Notes: generated by a model not told the origin, from the letters alone. A stretch of 64,000 bases of DNA from Pyralis farinalis (GCA_947507595.1 OX382276.1:26783032-26847031), one strand, 5' to 3'. Positions 10,801 through 25,800 are shown, counted from the first letter of the stretch. A program made the numbers and translations.

Positions 10801-13800
10801 GAATGAAACCAAGGCTTTAGTGAAAGAGAAGCGTGAAAGACAAATTATGAATGAGGAAGAGAGGCTGACGAAAAACTTCGAGGCAAATACCAAACTCTTT
10901 TGGAGAGAGGTAAAGAAGTCTCGGAGTGGTTCGTCGGCATCCAGAATGGATAAGATAAAGTCTAAAGCTGGTGTCATTCTTGCCAACACTCAGGAAGTGT
11001 TAGAACGGTGGAGTGAATATTTTGAGGAAATGTATGAGTATGCCTCGGACGCTGGCAATGAGAGTGAGTCGGATGCTTACTCCACGTTGACGGCGTCCGA
11101 CGAAGGCATAACTATGGATGAGATCGAATGGTCGATACGAAGCTTGAAAAATGGAAAATCAGCGGGAATTGATCTGATCACAGCTGAGATGATCAAATTA
11201 GGTGGCACTTACGTCCGGGACGCCTTCTGGTACCTATGCAACCTATGCTGGAGAACTGGAAGGGTCCCAATGGACTGGAGACGCGCAGTCATCGTGCCCT
11301 TGTATAAAGGCAAGGGATCACGCATGGACTGCGCCAACTATAGGGCCATCAGTTTGATCAGCTTAGCAGCAAAAGTATATGGAAAGGTGATTGAAAGGAG
11401 AATGAGGGTGAAATCCGATGAAATGCTGTGGGACGCACAAGGAGGTTTCCGAAATGGAAGGGGATGTACGGATCAAGTTTTCTCGCTCCGCAATATCGTA
11501 GAGAAGCATCTGGCCATAGACCGGAAGGTTTTCTGCGGTTTTGTGGATCTTGAGAAAGCCTTTGATAGGGTTGTGCGAAAGGAACTGTGGGACATATTGC
11601 CGAGATATGGGATTGACGGTTCACTGCTCCGTGCTGTGCAGTCCACTTACAAGGATTGCTCAGCATGTGTGCGGATAGACGGTGGCATGTCACCCTGGTT
11701 TGATGTCAAAATTGGTGTCAAACAGGGTTGCATGCTATCTGCTAGGCTGTTTATCCTGTATCTCGATAGTTGTCTGCAGAGAATAAGGTCAACGAATGTG
11801 GGATTGCGCATGGGTGACCAAGTGGTGAACTGTCTGCTGTATGCAGACGATGCCGTGCTATTAGCAGATACACCATCTAAACTGCAAACACTGGTCACAG
11901 CGATGAAAGACGACTGTATGGAGAAAGGCTTACTACTGAATGCGAAGAAAACAAAGATAATGGTATTTGAAAGAGAAGAATCCAGAACTAATGTAAGGAT
12001 TACGATTGATGATGAAGTGTTGGAACAAGTGGATGAGTTTGTATATCTTGGATGCGCTTTCAGCAGGGATGGAAGGTACACCGCAGATGTGGAAAGACGA
12101 GTGAGTGCTGGGAATAGTGTGAATGGAGCGTTGGGAAAACTTCTTGGCAGTAAAATCCTGAGCCAGAAGGCACAACTCGCTATACACAATGCAGTGTTGG
12201 TCCCAACGCTAACTTATGGAAGCGAGAGTTGGGTATGGCAGAAAGAGCATGAAAGTAGAATAAACGCGGTTGAAATGCGAGCGCTGCGCAAAATTTGTGG
12301 CGTAAGGCTCGTAGACCGTATTCGCAATGATGATGTTAGAAATAGAGTTGGTCTGAAAGAGAGCGTCGGTGTTAAAATAAGAAGAGGCATGCTCCGATGG
12401 TTCGGGCATGTAGAAAGAATGCAAGATGAAAGAATGACGAAGCAGATATACAATGCAAAAGTGGAAGGATGTAGGAGCCGGGGAAGGCCAAGACTTACCT
12501 ACCATGACCAAATTGGTCATGTTCTATCAGAAGGTGATGTCAGGAGCCCTAGAAACCGGCGTGCGTGCATGAGAAGAGCAATGAATGTTAAAGAAGCGAG
12601 TGAGATATGTAAGGATCGAGTCACGTGGCGCTCGGTTCTCTCTGCCTACCCCGCAAGGGATTTGGCGTGAAGTTATAGATAGATAGATAGACATTAACAA
12701 GATACTCCTAATTGAATGGCGCGAATTGAAAACTAAAAAGCATCATAATTTACAATCCTTCACTCTAGTAATTGTTGCGCGTGGCCTCAAGAGCCTGCTA
12801 TGAACGATGCCCAAACACTTTCTCCGTACACTCACAAGTAGCTTCATTGGACTCAATTTGCCTTTCTGTCATGTTTTGACTGCTCCAAATCAATGCGACG
12901 CACGTTTTCGTTGTTCAAACAAGATCCATTTTTCATGATTAAGGAATCTTATACAAAATTTCATCATTTGCCTACCCATTCAACAACGCAAGCTTCGACT
13001 TGATTTTGACGTTTATCGGCGAGTACATTCGGCACCCTCTTTCTGAGCTTTTATCTTTCCAATTGAAAAACGTATCAGTATCGTTTCATCTATACAACGT
13101 CGGGAGACATACAAGCCATACGCTATACGTACCCACCTAATGCAAAGCAATTACCGTAGCTTTACGCTTGCAACACATTAAATATTACTCGTGCGATGCC
13201 ACCTCTGCTGCTAACACAGCAACTCTTTGGGAGCTCACTGGTGTCCTTACTCATTCGCAAGAACACAACGAACCTCCAGGGACTTGTTATTTGGCTTTCT
13301 ATGAGATGGAGGAACTTCCCCAGATGGGCTGCTTTGATGAGCTCTATCTCTCTTAAAAAAAGTCTCGTCTCATCGCTTACCCTGAAGGTTATTAATTTGG
13401 AAGTGTTCATAAGTTATCAAATATACTATAATATCATATATACTCGTAATATGTTATAAAGTATCAAATAGGTTCATAGGGTCCATACTTCATACTTTAC
13501 ATCAGGTGGGTTGTATGCTTATATGCTTTCGACGTTGTAAAAAACACAGACATTCATACCTCTTCAGAAATTTTTACATTTATAAAATTAGCGGGAAATA
13601 CACATTTTTTTTGTTTTTATACTATGCTCGTCTTTTGTACAGATCTAATCGCAATTTTCTAACACTAAACCATTAAAATCTTGATGTAATCGTAAGACCA
13701 AATTTCGAGTAGAGATCTGGACTATACAGCTATTGTATCCCTAACGTTACCTTCCGTACACACATAAAAAATAACCGGGCTAAGAAAAACGTTAGAAAAT

Positions 13801-16800
13801 CGTTTTATCCCCGGGGTCGGGTTAATAATGTGGAACAATTTGACGATAGGATCGAGTGGCGTTGACTGCGTCACTCGGCGGTGATTTAATTAAGTTTCTA
13901 AACGTACCGAGATAGGATGAGACGGCTTGAGTGGAGACCGAGAGCAGCGAAGGAGCCCGATTACATTAGATAAACGACGATCTTTAAACAAGATAAAATA
14001 ATATTCAAATGAAACGAACACTCCACTGCTGATGAATCTATAACTTTAATAAAAAGGTTGTCCTATTCGGATTCGTTTCTAATGTGCATTGTGTTTAAAG
14101 GAATATTCACCTAATATAGCAGCCCAGTGAATAAGGAATCAGCCATTAAGAGGGGGCTAAGTGGCGCCCTCATTTTGTTTTTATTAGTAACGCTGAATTT
14201 AAGATCAATTCCAAAAAACGCTCAATACAGGCACGTTTTGAGACATATTCTGTATTTATTATTTATGCACAATTAGTCACAATTTTGATTATTCCTATTA
14301 GTGGCCACATTAAGCAATAATTAAAATTTTGGTTACATGCACATAGATAATAAATTCAAGATACGTTTCAAAAAAACATAAATATGGTTCTTCACTAATA
14401 CCAGGAGCGTATTTGTGAAGAACCATATCTATGTTTTTGTGTCAAAATCACGTCACTCACAACTGAGGCACCGAGCTCTTCAAAAATGCTTTGATCCTCC
14501 CTACCTCTCCTAAAAACATCCAGATTGAGACAAACAGGCAAGTTCATATTGTCCTTGTATATAAATATTTTTCTTGTGTGGGAATCGCATCTACAAGATA
14601 TGGGCTTAAAATTACTATTGCTTTACCGCAATTAAAACTCTACAAACCACTGCTTACAGTAGTTTCTTTCTTAACACTATGTCGTGTCACAGTAAAAACG
14701 AAAGAGAAGAATCCAGAACTAATGTAAGGATGATGATGAAGTGTTGAAACAAGTGCATAAGAGTGTATATCTTGGATGCGCTTTCAGCAGGGATGGAAAG
14801 TACACAGCAGATGTGGAAAGACTCGCACTCCTTCGGTGCTGGGAATAGTGTGAATGGAGCGTTGGGAAAACTTCTTGGCAACAAAAACTTGAGCCAGAAG
14901 GCTCAGCTCGCTATACACAATGCATTGCTGGTCCCAACGCTAACGTATGGAAGCGAGAGCTGGGTGGCAGAGAGAGTATGAAAGTAGGATAAACGCGGTC
15001 GAAATGCGAGCGCTGCGTAAAATTTGTGGCATAAGGCTTGTAGACCGTATTCGCAATGATGATGTTAGAAACAGAGTTAATCTGATTGAGAGTGTCGGTG
15101 AAAATAAGAAGAGGCATGCTCCGTTGGTTCGGACATGTAGAAAGAATGCAGGATGAAAGAATGACGAAGCAGATATACTATGCGACGGACGGATGTAGGA
15201 GCCAAATTGGTCATTTTTTATCAGAAAGTGATGTCAGAAGCCCCAGGAACCGGCGAGCGTGCATGAGAAGGCCTATGAACGTTAAAGAAGCGAGTGAAGT
15301 GTGTAAGGACCGAGTCTTATGGCGCTCGTTTTTCTCTGCCTACTCCGCAAGGGACCTGGCGTGAATATGTACATATATACATAAAATAGAATAATTAAAT
15401 TCCATATCCACATCCGCGACGCGCTTCAACCAAGTGTCAGGCAAAGTTCTAAACCGCCCGTCTCTACCGAGCACTTCGAGAGTTCGAAAAACATTTCCGA
15501 TGTCCCGCTCCGTTTATGTACGAATTTTATTTACTCTACAGAATGTGTGCCGTCGGGACTCCAGATATGACGCGTTTCGCCCGTTTCAACGCTCATGTTT
15601 GGATTGAGATGTTGCCTTTATTGATTCGTGTCAGTTTTGAAGTGTATGAAAAGCGTTTAGTATTAACCCAATTTTATTTATCTTGCTTTGAGCGTGCATT
15701 TAGTTTGTGCGAACTAGCTCAGGCCGGCAACCACGCACTGCCATTATTTGATGTATACCTTCGCCTCCATGGCTGCGTGCTTGGTGATGTGTTGAAAAAG
15801 GGCCAATTTGGATCGGTGCACCTGGCGTACCGTAGTCTCTGCCTACCCCAATGGGAGACAGACGTGATGATATGTATGCATGTATGTAGGGTCTACGACG
15901 TGGTACTACGACGAATTAGACAGTTTGAAATTACAGGAAAAATATGTTGCAAAATTTATGATTAGAAATACATAGATTAATACAAAACTAAAAAGTTGAG
16001 AATAATATTGGTAATACAAAAAAAAGTGTGTGTGTGTGTGTGTCAACTCAGACGCACAACTGGAGTTTACTCCTTACGAATATTACGATACGATAATTTA
16101 TGATATATATCGAATAGAAAAAGAGGATAAATAAATGCATCTGAAATAATACGAATAATAAATAAATAAATAAATATTGTCGGACAAATTACACAGCGCC
16201 ATCTAGCCCAAAGTAAGCGAAGCTTGTGTTATGGCTACTAGACAACTGATAAACATACGTAAATACATTTTTTTTTGTAAATACATACTTATTATACATA
16301 GAAAATACCCAGACCAAGACAAACAGACATGTTCATGCACACAAATGTTTGCCTTGTGTGGGAATCGAACCCACGAGCGTTGGTGTCAAAGTCGCGTCAT
16401 TCACGACTGAGCCACCGAGCTCGTCAAAATAAAACTTATATTATTCATAAATGTGAACTATAGTTCATATCCTACAAGACTTACGAATTAGCATTTACGT
16501 GTTTTTCGGATTGTTCTTCGAGTGATTTGTTTTATAGTAGGTACATAGAAGTGTACGTAAAATGTATCAAGCTTCGTAATATGCAGGCACGCACACTCAT
16601 GTACTAACACACGTACAACGCTCGGTCGGTATCTTTGTCTTCGCGTTCGCCTTCGCGTACGCCTTCACGTTCGCGTTCGCCATTGCATTCGTCTTCGCGT
16701 TTGCGTTGGCGTTCGCGTTCGTTGGTTAATGGTTTTTGTAAACGCGTTCACTTCATTTTACTCCTCATAAAGTTTCCGTACCGGGCCTTATAAATCAAAA

Positions 16801-19800
16801 TCGTTTCTTAAGGAGTAAACTCCAAAAACTTTTTAAAGCTTTGTACATAATCGAAAATTGTGTTTACTAAAACGAAAATAATATTTTTATTACGCACAAA
16901 TAATTTCAAAAGCTTGTAGCGCACACAGAAAACAGAGAAAGAGGAATTTAAACTAAATAAATTTCTTGCGCGCATTTGAAATTATTTCTCACTAATAAAA
17001 TTATTATTTTCGTTTTAGCGTAACAAAATTTTTGAATAAAAGGTTGTTTCCATAAAGTTTCTTTTTATTTATAATTTAATTTTTAGTGTGTAATTATTAC
17101 AGATTTTCGCTTTTGGAAACATTTTAATCAAGTGACGAAACGTGGAAAGGCGTTACGGTGGATAACAACCGAGCTATAGGGGTTCCTATCACCTCCTTTA
17201 TTTTCCAACAAGCGTACGGCCTGCCTGACGATAAGCAGTTACCGTAGCCGTGGACCAGGAGTGTCACTCTTGCGTTGCCGACCCTACAATGTTATGGAAC
17301 ACTAAAAACGTTGAGACTTCAACCAAGAGGGTTGAAGTCTCAACGTTGACAACGCTGTCTAAAGTCGATGAAAAAGGAACATCATTCTGTAACGGTGACC
17401 ATTAAACGCCAACTAGATCTAGCGCTATAAATTGCAGCGGATCGATCGCAGTAACCGTTCGTTCGTTATAAAAATTGCATGAACTTTCAAACTGGCAACT
17501 TCAGAGCACTACACTGATTGTGTGACTTGGGGCGCAAACTGCCCACAAGTAGTTTCGCGACTTAGAATAAATTTACATTTTATCTTATGCCGCGGACCGA
17601 ACTGTACTTTATGTCTGCTGTAAATTCACCCCAATGAGATTCTCTTGTGGTTATCGGGTTGCTTTATGGAAACTGCCGCCCGGAGCGTCTTTGCAGCCAT
17701 TTGTATTATTACTTGATTTGTCTTTTTATAGTCCTGCAAATGCTTTTTTCTATCAATATTAAGTAACTTTGGGGTGTACGTCGCTCACCATTACCTTTTG
17801 TATCTTTTAAGGACCCCGGTGATTAAGTGATTAGCAATGGCTACTTTAATGCCATGACTCGTGGGTTCGATTCCCATTTGTGTGCATAAACATGTATGTT
17901 TGTCTTGAAAGACAAAAAAGATGAAAAGATGACAAATCAGGTTACAATAAACCTGTGGAGTTGTTGCGTTGGCAGAGCATAGGCTACGGTAACCGCATCG
18001 AAACGCGCGAAGCATAAAAAGGCAGTTCAGTAGGGATATTTACATTACCTCGGAAAGCCATATTTGTATAGAGACCCAATGACAGGTTTATGCATAGTAA
18101 ATAAAATCACCGCTACGGGTCGGGCGGTAAAGTAGAATGGGCAGCTCGGCTAGTTCAGCGATAACATCGCGTCACTTATTGGCTTATTGCTTAAAATGTC
18201 TTCCCATTGGTCAGCAGGGTCGAATCGCTAAGATATTTAGGCGCTAAAACACAACGTTATTGTGCGGCGTGCCTTCACGCGCACTCAAGTGGTTTATTGA
18301 TTTGTGTTTTGTGTGATTCGAAAAGTTTTCACTGAGACTCCACACATTTTTTGATTTTTTTTATACTACGTCGGGAGGCGTACATAAGACCCACCTGATA
18401 AAGCAGTTAACGTAGCCAATGAACGCTTGCAATATATTAAGTATCACTCACGCGACACCACCTCTGCTGCTAACACAGCAACTCCTTAGAGCATACCTAC
18501 TGGTAACCATCAGACGCAGGAATACAACACCCTCTAGAGAGATGTTATTAGGGTGTCTTTTTTTGTGAGGAAGAGGACGAGCAGAATTGATGCGCCGTAC
18601 CTCTCTTAAAAAGAACTAACTAACAATTCAATCAAACAATCAATCAAATTGTTTATTTGCATAAATACAAGTCAAGTAGTTGGATTACACAATACATAAT
18701 AACAGTTCTAGGCCATATTCTACCATTAGGGCATGCAAATACGTGGTCGAAACTGTTAAACATTATAATTTTATATATCTCAAACTAAAATATTAACAGA
18801 ATTATTGTTCATTTCAAAATGTCATTGGATTTTCGTTCACTTCGTATAATCAAGTCAAATTGCGCTTAAATGTATATCACATAAATAGTCAGTAATTGTA
18901 TATTAATAAATTTTGAGTCAAAAGTTTTAGATTCTGATTTAAATATGATGTTTCGAGTAATGTGGAAGCGCCCACGGTAAATATTTATTTGGTCCCACTC
19001 TCGCCAATGAAGTCATTAGCACGTCGTCGTTAGAACCGTTTGGGGGAACACACGCCCGCACCAGTGATGTTCTGAACCGATATTTATATAGGTCGCAAAC
19101 TGCTTTTGCATCTTTAAATAATTCGATCAAATACTTAAACGCATACTCGTATAAACACAACTAAATGATAATAACATGAGATAATTACGCAGATGACGAA
19201 AGGACACAAACCCGAATAAACATATTAAACAAAGGCCGGGCAAGGCGAGATGAACTCGTACACCAAAAGTTTGTATCTTGTTGTAGTGTTCTTGAAACGT
19301 GAAAATGTTTTCATCAGTAAAGAGCGTATCGGGACAGAATACGTTTTGATCGGTCCACTCTCTTAACTGGAGGGATTGATTTAGAGCATGTGCTGTATTC
19401 AGGAACAAGTTTCAGGTCTTGTTTAATTGTATGCGACAGACCTTGTGGGAATCTTCATTTGTCGGGATAAGATTTTTGTTTCCTAATGGGATTTCGGCGA
19501 ATTCTGGCTTTAACAGCCTTTGTAGTTCTAACAGCACGCAGTCTCCCCGATTTTTTATGGTCTTCAGCAGAGGAAGAGTTGGTATATCTGTCGATAGTAC
19601 GATATACGAGCATAAGGCTGATACCGAACTTTTAAAATGCCTTGACTGTGACAGACGGCTCCATACCCACTTTGTGCAAGGCAATCACTGCAATCCTATT
19701 TGCTTCAATACATCATTCCATATTGTAATTTAAATAAATAAGATAATAAACACGAAAAAAATATGTAGAACGGCGGGAAATCAAAAGAAGTTTTTAAGAT

Positions 19801-22800
19801 AATAATCGCGTTCCAAATTCAGAATAATTAAAGAGTTGAAAAATTATATAATAATATAATATACATATATATAATATATTAAATATATCGATGTCAAGTA
19901 GTAAAATTAAAGATATGCATCTACTGAATCATTTCCAGACATCTCTGTCTGTTAGATATTCATCAATTCTGTATAAGCCTTTATGCAAAGGGTATTTTTT
20001 GTGATTCACAGGATACTCCATTAATTAAGTATTCTTAAATGTATAGTATTTAAGAATACTTACCTACTACTTACTTACTTACTACTATCTAAGCAAATAT
20101 GTACCGAAATAAGAAAGTTATTCCCTTATGATGTTTCCTACACGCGCACTCCCTCTTTCCGTTCATGATGAAAGGAGGGAGTGCCGAAAAAAGGAATAAA
20201 AACGAAGAAGAAAGGACACACGGTGTTTATTTTGGCGTTTGCGTCGCCCGCTTCCTCTGGGGCGTTCCTAGGTGATGTTTAGTCAGTAGGCACGAGTTTG
20301 ACATTACCCGTTAAGCCGGCCGAAAGGGTATCCACGAGGATTCATCACCTCCCTCCCTCGATTAGCCCGGAGGGTCCCCCCTCAGAACTGACTAACGCGC
20401 GATTTTAGTGAGTTAGTCCTTCTTTTGTGGGGTGTCATTTAAGTCAGGCGTAAAAACAAAAAAAAAATATTCCGGCGCATTGTGGGCATCCCACATGACG
20501 ACAATGCGCCAAGACTAAACAAGAGTATGGTTAGAGCATTTTGTCACCTTTGCTATAAACGTTAACCGTAATAAAACCTGGAGATAGATGTTTTCACGGT
20601 ACAGTTGAAAAAGATGTGTCAACTTTCTCGGCCTATATTTACCAGTATACCACAAGGAAGCTGCCTCTCCCTGATATTATATGCACATTACATTAATAAT
20701 ATCATAAAATACATTATCTATCGACCAAAAGAGGTAAAAGATATGGATGAACGCTTAATTTAGGAGTAGCTCGTGAAGAGAGACTCCATGCGCAAGATAC
20801 AAATAATGTTATATTGACGAGATTTGTGCGCATGAACATGTATGTTTGTCTTGGTCTGGTAGTTTTTAAGAGAGGAAGAGCGCATCAAAACAGCCCTCAG
20901 GAACAGGAAATACCTCCACCTCACAGAAAATCGCAGCCAATAACAACTCCCTAGAGGGTAGTTGTGTTCCTGCGTGTGAGTGAGATCACCAATAAGCTCC
21001 TAAGGAGTAGCTGTGTAAGCAGCAGAGGTGGCATCGCCCGAGTGATACTTATTGTGTTGCAAGCGTTCATAGGCTACGCTAACCGCTTTACATCACGTGG
21101 GCCATATGCTTGTATGTCTCCCGACGTTGCAAAAAACAAAGTAATATTTCCATCCACCCGCCGTATTTGAAGATATAACCTAGCTCAATTCAGCGACCAT
21201 CCAACGTAGTACGGAAAAGTTACCAACGTAGCAAATCACGTAGCACATATTTTACAAGAGGCAAATTATAAAGGTCATTTACTGCGAAAATTGCCCAGGA
21301 AAAGTTATTACCGTAGTGAGAAATGCCATTAGCCAGTTTACATTCCACGTTATAAATTAGACCGGCAGCCGACCCCTGCATACCAACTAAGGGTCAATCT
21401 AAAACATAGACATGATGAAACTAAACGGTGCCGGAGTGCGATGTCGACGGAGATTAGAAAGGCTTGCCGTCATCAAAGCGAATGTCCTTAACAAATAAAT
21501 AGAAAGCTAAATCGCTGAACAACGAATCTGTAGAAATCTGTTATTAGTTCGTTTATCGCCAGGGTTGCCCGCATCAAAGCAAATGTCAATCACAAATAAT
21601 AGGCATGTCTACACAATAAATCTTCACAAATCCGGTAAAATGATTATTTTATAGCTTTTCTGTAAATGTAAATATAGTGGAATAATAGCAAACATTCAGC
21701 CCACCTCTTCAAAAACCCCCGCGCCTTGCCATCGTCACTGTTAATTTAGCACTCCTCGCGAGACTACTAGTAACCCTACACATTTGCAGAATCACACAGA
21801 AGAAGGTACCTATATCTAATAAAATTGCTGTGAAAGCTTAAGTGGACTTAAAATACCCGAGAATTATACAACTAACGAAAAAGATCATCAGCGTATAAAT
21901 GAAAATGTAATAAATACATAAAATAATATATGATTATTTATATATTTTTGAAATCATGTACTGTATTGGAGGCTAATTATTTTTATCTGCAATAACTTAG
22001 GTGGTGAATGTACTTGTAAATACTAACAAATTTTACTGTGTAACTTACATCAAAATCCTAAAAATATCGCCTTTGTCATCATCTAGCCCCAAAGTAAGCG
22101 AAGCTTGTGTTATGGGTACTAGACAACTGATAAACATACGTAAATACATACATTTTTTTTTGTAAATACATACTTATTATACATAGAAAATACCCAGACC
22201 AAGACAAACAGACATGTTCATGCACACAAATGTTTGTATTGTGTGGGAATCGAACCCACGAGCGTTTGTGTCAAAGTAGCGTAAGAGCGCGTTCCACCAC
22301 TGCGCCACCGAGCTCGTCACACGATATCACGATACAATATGAAGAACTCCAAGAGTCTGATTGGAGAAGTCGGTTTTTTTATTCGGTCATGTTTCTATGT
22401 TAAATTGATGAGTACATTCGTCGTCAAAATTACTGCACTGATAAATTGCCTCCCTGTTTTACGATTTTTTTTATTCTAGTTCCAAATCCCTCCGGAGCGC
22501 GAGCAACATGTTCGTCATCAACCTGGCAGTGTTCGACCTCATGATGATGTTGGAGATGCCGCTTCTCATCATGAACTCCTTCTACCAGAGACTGGTTGGC
22601 TACCAGCTCGGCTGCGACGTGTATGCTGTACTAGGATCTCTTTCGGGCATAGGCGGTGCAATAACTAATGCTGTTATTGCATTTGACAGATACAAGTAAG
22701 TGGGAGTCAAACAGCTATGATAGCCCAGTAGATCAAATCCTGGCGTGTACGACTAAATTTGCTTTTTCGTATTTATGTACATGTTTGTAATTACCACTTG

Positions 22801-25800
22801 CTCGGCGGTGAAGGAAAAACTCACGGCCAAGAAATATTAATTCGAACGACGTGTGACCTTACCTAAGAATGATCTGGTTTTCCCTCTGGGTTGTGAAAAT
22901 CTGACGGCAGTCCCTTCGTGTAAAAATCAGTATCTTCGCCAAATCCTTAGGCCGGCTACAGTGCTCGACCGACCGTCGGTGCGTACGTTAGTCGCGCTTG
23001 TCATTTGTATGAAAAATCATAAACCGTACAGTGCTGGACCGAGCGTACGCACGCGCATATTGCAACGCACTGCGTACGAGGACCGACACACGCGCATATT
23101 GCAACGCACTGCGTACGAGGACCGTCGGTCGAGCGCGTGCGCATGCGTACCGTCGGTCGAGCGCGTGCGCATGCGTACCGTCGGTCGACCGACGCGCTAT
23201 GGAAACAAATGAACGCGTTCAGTGCTGCACCGAACGGTGGACCCCTTGAAATGCTCTTTGGGCGAGGATCGGGTGTACGTGATACTCGTACCTACGTCTT
23301 CTGTTCCTACAACGTCTACAAAGATAATAAGCAGCAATTAAACAACTCGTAAAGGCACGGTCAGTTTGTTGGTCAGGAGGGCACTGAATGATACAAACTG
23401 ACGGTCGGTTAATGCGTATCATCAGGACGGACGATACGCACTGACTGTCGGTCGAGCACTGTAACCGGCCTTAGGCTTAGATAGGGGAATCCGCCAATCT
23501 TAATGGATTGGGTAACGGAATGACGCTAAGAAGAAGAAGTAAGTAGGAGTCATATCCTAACATGCGCAATTACTTTAGAAAGAAATTGCATCATACGAGT
23601 AATACATCTTCGTTCTGGAATTATTTTCGCACTAACGTTCGCCGCAGTAACGTTTCTTTGAATTATAATTCAGCGCACGTTTGTATGCCGAGGTTCAGGA
23701 CTGAGTACGTTGTTTAAGCTTCGTTTACAGTTTGGATGTTCACTTAGTGTTAAAGATGAATATAAGTCAAGCGCCCTCCTATAGGATCATATAACTCTTT
23801 CTGTTTTAGAACCGTTACTATATAATAAACATGATTGTCGGTGCGTCATTAGCTAATTTAAATTTTAGTCAATTACATACATTTCATACTTGTTCTAGTA
23901 CTCGTAGCATTTCGATAATAGATAGCGACTTACCTCAGCCTGGACCGCTATATTATATTGTTGGTCATTTAAAATTTTCATAGTAAAGACAGCCCTGCGA
24001 TAAACCCGCGTTGATTATTTATTATGGATAAATTAAAAGACAGGTATGCGGTAATAAAATTTAGGCAAATTAGTCTGGTATTTAGGAGGATAGAATTACG
24101 AAATAGATATACAACGCGACAGTAGAAAGATGTAGTAGACGAGGAAGGCCAAAGCTTACCTACCATAACCAAATTGATCGTGTTTAATCAAAAAGTGATG
24201 TTAGGGGTCTTAGAATCCAGCGAGTGTGCATGAGTAGTAGTAGGGTTCATGATTTCTCGAGCTTTTCAATTTCTCGGGTCTCGAGAATTCTCGAGGCTTC
24301 TCGGGTTGTCGAGAAATTTACATTTTCCAATGACGACAACAAATTCAATGATTTTCCTCTCAAATAAAAGTTTCAAATTAATTATAAAACTTTTATTGAT
24401 TATATTCAAAAACATTAATCTTATGAATAAGCTAATTATATTTTTTTTAAATACTGAAATAATATTATTCAGACTCATAATTATAATGAGAGCACCATTT
24501 TTGGCTGGTTATTTAGAACTTATAAACACAAGTAGCTTCTATTAAACTAAACAAATAATCAACAGGAAAGAAAACGTTAATATCTTAACTTATAATCAAA
24601 TTACAATCACAGCACCATTTTTGGCTGGTTATTTAGAAAAAATCAGCTTATAACTTGTAAACAAAAATAGCTTCTATAAAACAAAAAAAAATAACATGAA
24701 AGAAAACGTTAATATCTTAAATTCAGGTAGAAAATAAATGTAAATTATAATTAAATTACAATCACAGCACCATTTATGGCATGTTAATTAGAATAAAAAC
24801 AAATGAACACTTTGCAAGATCAATGGAACATCTCATGCTGAGGAGCTGAACATACAGACAGACAGATACATAACAATTAGGTCAGCTTACTCTGTCTGAT
24901 GAAATATGCCTTTAGAAAATATTCTATATAGGTACATGATTTCTCGAGTTCTCTACTTTTCTCGAGCTTGATTTCCCGGGAACAAAGCCCAACGATTTCC
25001 CGGGAAAATGTATGAACCGTGTCATGTGGTGCTCGGTTCTGTCTGCCTACCCAGCAAGGGATTTGGTGTGAAGTCATAGATACATAGACAGACATATAGT
25101 CGGGACCATACTGATTCACCATACTTTTGTTTCCACCTGAAAGTTTCCATTTATCACAAAAATATCGTTTAATAACCCTCTTGATAAAAATAAAGCTCAC
25201 TTAAGTGGATAGTCGGTATTGCGTAGTCCATACTTTGAAGATACTATTTGTAAAATTGACGAAAGTTTGCGACTTGATTTGTAATATAAAATAATTTTAT
25301 ATGACGTAACTATAAAAACAAATGATAGTACTTTTTCTTTGACTGTTCCATGTTAATTTCTTATGGGAAAACGTATGTACACCAGAGTTTTATCATATAG
25401 GTACATTAATCTGATAAAAAAATATTGTCATTGTTTTCGTCATCTGAGCTTTTATCACCAATTAATAAACTAAGGAATATCGCAATGGGACCTCTTTTTT
25501 ATTACTTACAAGTACTTGTAAAACATAACATAAAATCAGGCAAACCACAATGACCTGGACTCGTCGTTATACCTTATTTCTCTCTATCAGTCTAGATGTA
25601 GAATTACCATTATATAAATTATTCTATGTCGTAGACTCTAGATGAAGCCATTCATCAGGATTGCGAGCAGAATTTTCCAACAAGAATGGACTCGTTTATT
25701 TCTTCTAAATTGTCATTTAATTCTTTTGAAAGAATAATAATAGATAATACTTTATATTCTATTGAAATAAGTTATAATTTTGTAAAAAAGTCAATTGGTT

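Noticed and set aside
11647..12189. 180-codon antisense frame
   Set aside because: It lies wholly over the reverse transcriptase region of the LINE and reads as a low-complexity Ser/Leu-rich shadow. The same holds for the other minus frames within 9517-12520.
15516..15965. 149-codon plus frame as a gene
   Set aside because: No family resemblance, no splice support, and it runs through a tail repeated at 58918-58988, so it is more likely repeat-derived.
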